Positions 60,266 through 64,000 of a stretch of DNA of 64,000 nucleotides are shown piece by piece (within the stretch, counting starts at the first letter, position 1; each line of letters starts with the position of its first letter). The stretch lies in the NCBI GenBank assembly GCA_024235315.1, contig JACKMP010000004.1:1-64000 (forward strand), in the 5' to 3' direction. Source of the stretch: Chromatiaceae bacterium. Its GTDB lineage: Bacteria > Pseudomonadota > Gammaproteobacteria > Chromatiales > Chromatiaceae. The position numbers were made by a program, and so were the translations under genes. The notes under the pieces were generated by a model. It searched no databases, was not told where the DNA came from, and worked only from the letters and a program-made list of their open reading frames with translations.

Positions 60266-61599
60266 GCCAGGTCTCCCGTCAGGTCACGTTCCAGCAGCAG
60301 GGCGCCGCCCTGGCCGCCACCGATACACAGGCTGGCGATACCTCGCCGCCATCCCTCGCGCTGCATGACCTTCAAGGCGTGCAGCGTGATGCGCGCCCCA
60401 CTGGCCCCGACCGGGTGCCCGAGACTGATGCCGCCACCGTCGATGTTCAGCCGATCGTCGCGGATCGGCGCGAACGCCTGGTCGCGCTGCAGGCTGTCCC
60501 GGCAGTAGTCGGTCGAGGTCCACGCGCTGGTGCATGCCAGCACCTGGGCGGCGAACGCCTCGTTGATCTCCCAGACGTCGATGTCATCGGAGTCGAACCC
60601 GTGGCGCTGCATGATCGGCGCCATCGCGTGCACCGGGCCAAGCCCCATCTGCGCCGGGTCGAGCCCCGCCCACTGACTGTCGACGATGCGTCCGAGTACC
60701 GGCAGATCCAGTCGTTCGACGGCCTCTTCGGACGCCAGCAAAAGCATCGCAGCGCCATCGCTGACCTGGGCGCTGTTGCCGGCGGTGACGCGGCCGACCG
60801 GGCGGTCGAACACCGGCCGCAGTCGGCCCAGCGCCTCGATGGACGAGTCCGGACGCAGACCATCATCGTGGGCGTAAACGTTGCCGTCGCCGTCGTAAAG
60901 CGGTTCGATCTCTTCCAACCCGTCCTGGTCGACGGCTTGACCCAGGCGCTGGTGGCTGCGCAGCGCGTAGGCGTCCATGTCCGCACGCGTGATCCCGAAT
61001 CGCTCGGCCAGCTCCTCGGCGGTCTGCCCCATCGACAGGCCCACCACCGGGTCGGTAAGGCCGCGCAGCAGTGCCACGACCAGCCTGAAATGCGCCGGTC
61101 GCAGTTGCAGCAGCGCGCGGCCGCGCGCGCCGATCGTCGCCGCCTGGTTCCAGGTCCCCAGCCATGCGGTCATCAGTTCGTTGAGCATCACCGGGTGATG
61201 GCTCATCGCCTCGGTACCACCGGCCAGCACCAGGTGACTGCGCCCGCCGGCAATGTCCAGCGCGGCGCTCTCCAGTGCCTGCATCCCGGAAGCGCAGTTG
61301 CGCTGCACCGTCCAGGCCGGGACCTGCTCACCGCAGCCCAGGCGCAGCGCCAGCACGCGCGCGATATTGGCCTCGTCCGGGCCCGATGACACACAGCCCA
61401 GCACGACCTGATCGACACTGTCGGGCGCCAGACCGACGCGGTTCAGCAGGGCGCGGCCCGCCGCCAGTGCGAGGTCGCTGGCGCGAAACGGCGAAGGCCG
61501 GCCGCGCACCTTGAGGAACGGCGTACGTGCGCCGTCGATCACGTACACCTTGCGACCATGCAGTCGTCCGATGTTCTGTTCGTGCACTCGCTGCGTCAT
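60262..61599 (-). CDS. fadI: 3-ketoacyl-CoA thiolase (FadI type)
   Basis: A 445-residue thiolase, beta subunit of the oxidation complex. The nucleophile is Cys102 in VQRNCASGMQALESAA, and the C-terminal catalytic set is NIDGGGISLGHPVGASGARITLH and ASLCIGGGQGGALLLER. The length above 430 suits FadI rather than FadA (about 390). GGAGAACGGAG precedes the ATG. It overlaps fadJ, so the two subunits are made together. Confidence 0.93.
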   Translation of the reverse strand: MTQRVHEQNIGRLHGRKVYVIDGARTPFLKVRGRPSPFRASDLALAAGRALLNRVGLAPDSVDQVVLGCVSSGPDEANIARVLALRLGCGEQVPAWTVQRNCASGMQALESAALDIAGGRSHLVLAGGTEAMSHHPVMLNELMTAWLGTWNQAATIGARGRALLQLRPAHFRLVVALLRGLTDPVVGLSMGQTAEELAERFGITRADMDAYALRSHQRLGQAVDQDGLEEIEPLYDGDGNVYAHDDGLRPDSSIEALGRLRPVFDRPVGRVTAGNSAQVSDGAAMLLLASEEAVERLDLPVLGRIVDSQWAGLDPAQMGLGPVHAMAPIMQRHGFDSDDIDVWEINEAFAAQVLACTSAWTSTDYCRDSLQRDQAFAPIRDDRLNIDGGGISLGHPVGASGARITLHALKVMQREGWRRGIASLCIGGGQGGALLLERDLTGDLA

Positions 61600-61627
61600 G
61601 CTCCGTTCTCCTGTGTGCCAGTCCGGT

Positions 61628-63994
61628 TCATACCGCGTAGATCGCCGGCCTGTCCGCCGTCGGCGGGCGGCGCGCGTACCGCTTGCCGTAGTGGGCGAAG
61701 CTGTCGACCATCACCACCCTGCGGCGCAGGGTCTGCATCTTTTCCAGCTCGGCGGCATCGGCAGCAGAGATCAGGCCGTCGGCCACGGCCTCGGTCACCC
61801 ATTCGGCGGAAGACCGTCCGCGCAACAGGCCGGCACGGCGCGCGTCGCGCAGCGTCTTTTCGATCGGCGCGACCCTGGCGGCCTGCGCGAATGCCTGCTC
61901 TATCTCGCCCTGGCGCAGCGCCTCGTCGTCACTGAGGAAGATGCCCTGTGTGAGTCGGTCTCGGGCTGCACCCGGTCGCAGGAGGATGGCGGCCGCTTCG
62001 TGATCGATGCGGTCGCGGGTCGCCGTGTAGGGGGAGCCCGTGGGGAATACACAGGCGCGCAGCAACCAGGCGAGTGGCCGGAACGGCAGGTTGCGGAACA
62101 GCAGGCGGAAACGTTCCTGCATCCGGTACAGCGAGTTCTCGCACGCCCAGCGCACCAGTGGCAGATCCTCCTGTGGACGCCCCTGGTCTTCGAAGCGTTT
62201 CAGCGTTGCCGAGGTGAGATACAGCTCGCTGAGAATGTCACCCAGACGCGCCGACAGGCGTTCCTTGCGTTTGAGCGAACCGCCGAGCGTCATCATCGCG
62301 ACATCGGCACTCAGCGCGAAGGCGGCGCTCATCCAGTGCAGTTGCTGAAAATAGCGCCGTGTCGGCCCGTCGACCGGTGCACTGGACAGGCGTCCGCGAG
62401 TCAGGCCGAGAAACAGGCTGCGGGCGATATTGCCGAACACGAAGCCGACGTGGCCGAAGATCGCGTGGTCGAAGTCGACCAGACCACGCCGCGTATCGGG
62501 GTCCTGTGCGGCCTGGAACTCTTTCAGTACCCAGGGATGGCAGCGCACCGCACCCTGACCGAAGATGATCATGCTGCGGGTCAGGATGTTGGCGCCCTCG
62601 ACGGTGATCGCGATCGGGATCGCCTGGTAGGCACGGCCGATCAGGTTGGACGGCCCCAGGCAGATGCCGCTGCCCCCCTGGATGTCCATCGCGTCATTGA
62701 TACAGCGGCGGTAGTTCTCGGTCAGGTGATACTTGACGATCGCCGAGATCACCGACGGCTTCTCGCCGATATCGAGCGCACCGAGGGTCAGGGTGCGGGC
62801 GGCGTCCATCTGGTAGGTGAGGGCGGCGATCCGCGCCAGCGGTTGTTCGATGCCCTCGAAGTGCCCGATCGGCCGGTTGAACTGTTGGCGGATCGCCGCA
62901 TAGGCGCCGGTGAAACGGCTGGCGGTCTTGCCCGCACCGACGCTCAACGCCGGCAGCGAGATACCCCGACCCTCGGCCAGGCACTCGACCAGCATGCGCC
63001 AACCCTGGCCGATGTAGCGGGTGCCGCCGATCAGCTGGGTCATCGGAATGAACACGTCGTGGCCCTTGTTCGGGCCGTTCTGGAACGGAATGTCCAGGGT
63101 TACATGGCGTTCGCCGATACTCACGCCCGGGGTATCGCGGGGCACCAGCGCCAGGGTGACGCCCAGGTCGGTTGTCTCACCCAGCAGGTGATCCGGGTCA
63201 TACAGTTTGAACGCAAGACCGAGCAGGGTGCAGATCGGCCCCAGGGTGATGTATCGCTTCTCCCAATTCAGGCGCACGCCCAGCACGCGTTCACCGTTCC
63301 AGTCACCATGGCATACCACGCCGCTGTCCGGGATCGCGCCGGCATCGCTGCCCGCCTCCGGCCCGGTCAGCGCGAAGCAGGGCACCTCTTCACCGCGCGC
63401 CAGGCGCGGCAGGTAGTGATTCTTCTGTTCGCGGGTACCATAGTGCAGCAGCAGTTTTCCGGGGCCGAGTGAGTTGGGCACCATCACCGTGACCGCGGCG
63501 GTGATACTGCGGCTGGCCAGCTTCATCACCACCTCGGAGTGGGCCAGTGCCGAAAACCCCTTGCCACCGTATTCCTGCGGGATGATCAGACCGAAGAAAC
63601 CCTGCTCCTTGATATACCGCCAGGCCTCGGGCGAGAGGTCCCGGTCTTCGTGGGTGATGCGCCAGTCGTCGAGCATCCGGCACAGGGTGTCGGTCTGCTG
63701 ATCGAGGAAGGCGCGTTCCTGCTGGCTGAGATGCGGCTTGGGCAGGTTGAGCAGGCGCTGCCAGTCCGGCTTACCGGTAAACAGCTCGGCGTCCCACCAC
63801 ACGCTGCCCGCCTCCAGCGCCTCCTGCTCGGTCTGCGACATCGGCGGCATCACCTTGCGGAACTGCCGGAACAGCGGCGCGGTCACATGGCGGCGCCGGA
63901 TCCGCGGCACACCCAGCAGCAGCACTGCGGCAGCCGACAGCAGCCAGGCGGGTATGGCGACGTACCAGGTTACCGTGGTGCCCAGGGTGAACAC
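61628..63994 (-). CDS. fadE: Acyl-CoA dehydrogenase FadE (5' end may be beyond the window)
   Basis: At least 788 residues of a FadE-type dehydrogenase, which makes trans-2-enoyl-CoA in the first step of beta-oxidation. The match with E. coli FadE is close: RQFRKVMPPMSQTEQEALEAGSVWW, IIPQEYGGKGFSALAHSEVV, CFALTGPEAGSDAGAIPD, GWRMLVECLAEGRGI, ITVEGANILTRSMIIFGQGAVRCHPWVL and LGGSLKRKERLSARLGDILSELYL. An N-terminal helix is present (YVAIPAWLLSAAAVLLLG). The frame stays open to the window edge and E. coli FadE is longer at this end, so the true start may lie outside. Confidence 0.93.
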   Translation of the reverse strand: MFTLGTTVTWYVAIPAWLLSAAAVLLLGVPRIRRRHVTAPLFRQFRKVMPPMSQTEQEALEAGSVWWDAELFTGKPDWQRLLNLPKPHLSQQERAFLDQQTDTLCRMLDDWRITHEDRDLSPEAWRYIKEQGFFGLIIPQEYGGKGFSALAHSEVVMKLASRSITAAVTVMVPNSLGPGKLLLHYGTREQKNHYLPRLARGEEVPCFALTGPEAGSDAGAIPDSGVVCHGDWNGERVLGVRLNWEKRYITLGPICTLLGLAFKLYDPDHLLGETTDLGVTLALVPRDTPGVSIGERHVTLDIPFQNGPNKGHDVFIPMTQLIGGTRYIGQGWRMLVECLAEGRGISLPALSVGAGKTASRFTGAYAAIRQQFNRPIGHFEGIEQPLARIAALTYQMDAARTLTLGALDIGEKPSVISAIVKYHLTENYRRCINDAMDIQGGSGICLGPSNLIGRAYQAIPIAITVEGANILTRSMIIFGQGAVRCHPWVLKEFQAAQDPDTRRGLVDFDHAIFGHVGFVFGNIARSLFLGLTRGRLSSAPVDGPTRRYFQQLHWMSAAFALSADVAMMTLGGSLKRKERLSARLGDILSELYLTSATLKRFEDQGRPQEDLPLVRWACENSLYRMQERFRLLFRNLPFRPLAWLLRACVFPTGSPYTATRDRIDHEAAAILLRPGAARDRLTQGIFLSDDEALRQGEIEQAFAQAARVAPIEKTLRDARRAGLLRGRSSAEWVTEAVADGLISAADAAELEKMQTLRRRVVMVDSFAHYGKRYARRPPTADRPAIYAV

Positions 63995-64000
63995 CGTCAG

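Noticed and set aside
61511..63472. 653-codon plus-strand frame over fadE
   Set aside because: It is a mirror frame of fadE with the same compositional signature and no start signal.
1..64000. Mobile elements, CRISPR arrays, phage genes
   Set aside because: No transposase, integrase, terminal inverted repeats or regularly spaced repeats were found in reading the window.

Overview
The window reads as chromosome of a GC-rich gammaproteobacterium. Gene order around comEC-exbB-exbD-lpxK-kdsB-ptp-rne-rluC-HAD-sppA follows the arrangement known from Pseudomonas and relatives, and mfd next to csiV, recJ-darP, sdhCDAB-sdhE and fadE/fadI/fadJ also fit that class. An exported rhodanese and an exported DsrE-like protein, together with an exosortase-A-type polysaccharide gene set, hint at the Chromatiales-like, often sulfur-oxidising part of the class; that placement is inference. 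No insertion sequence, phage, integrase or CRISPR array was seen.

Layout. 1-5400: 5' half of a tRNA, a ClsC-like phospholipase D lipoprotein, gltX, glnS, then a tRNA-Ala/tRNA-Glu pair with its own promoter and terminator. 5400-8400: a two-gene stress operon (SpoIIAA-like/UspA fusion plus a glycine-rich membrane protein), a divergent CsrA-like regulator and small membrane proteins. 8400-14200: csiV and mfd, then an exported DsrE protein, an exported rhodanese and a 57-residue exported peptide. 14400-17600: a DUF3530-like hydrolase, then aguB and aguA (agmatine to putrescine) with a small exported protein. 17700-32200: envelope and RNA genes (lolC, lolD, comEC, exbB, exbD, lpxK, a UPF0434 protein, kdsB, a low-molecular-weight phosphatase, rne, rluC, a HAD phosphatase, an S49 peptidase). 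32200-35100: phoB-phoR-phoU, with a Pho box in front of phoB and no pst genes nearby.

35100-43700 is the most distinctive region. A NodB-type deacetylase, an asparagine-synthetase-like protein without the N-terminal glutaminase cysteine, an acyl carrier protein, two hydrolase-like proteins, a PLP decarboxylase and an AMP-forming ligase are grouped there. The last five correspond to families described as exosortase-A-system-associated. Together they could activate, tether, decarboxylate and transfer an amino-acid-like group, but no exosortase is present in the window. A trypsin-like protease follows.

43700-64000: uppP, galE, a phosphopantetheinyl transferase (a possible activator of the carrier protein), recJ, darP, the succinate dehydrogenase operon, a TRAP transporter with a lipoprotein binding subunit and a PCu(A)C copper chaperone, and a compact beta-oxidation operon (fadE-fadI-fadJ-acyl-CoA synthetase-thioesterase) that reaches the right edge. 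Most starts were chosen from ribosome-binding sites, signal peptides and family length. Several are GTG or TTG and are marked as uncertain where that applies.
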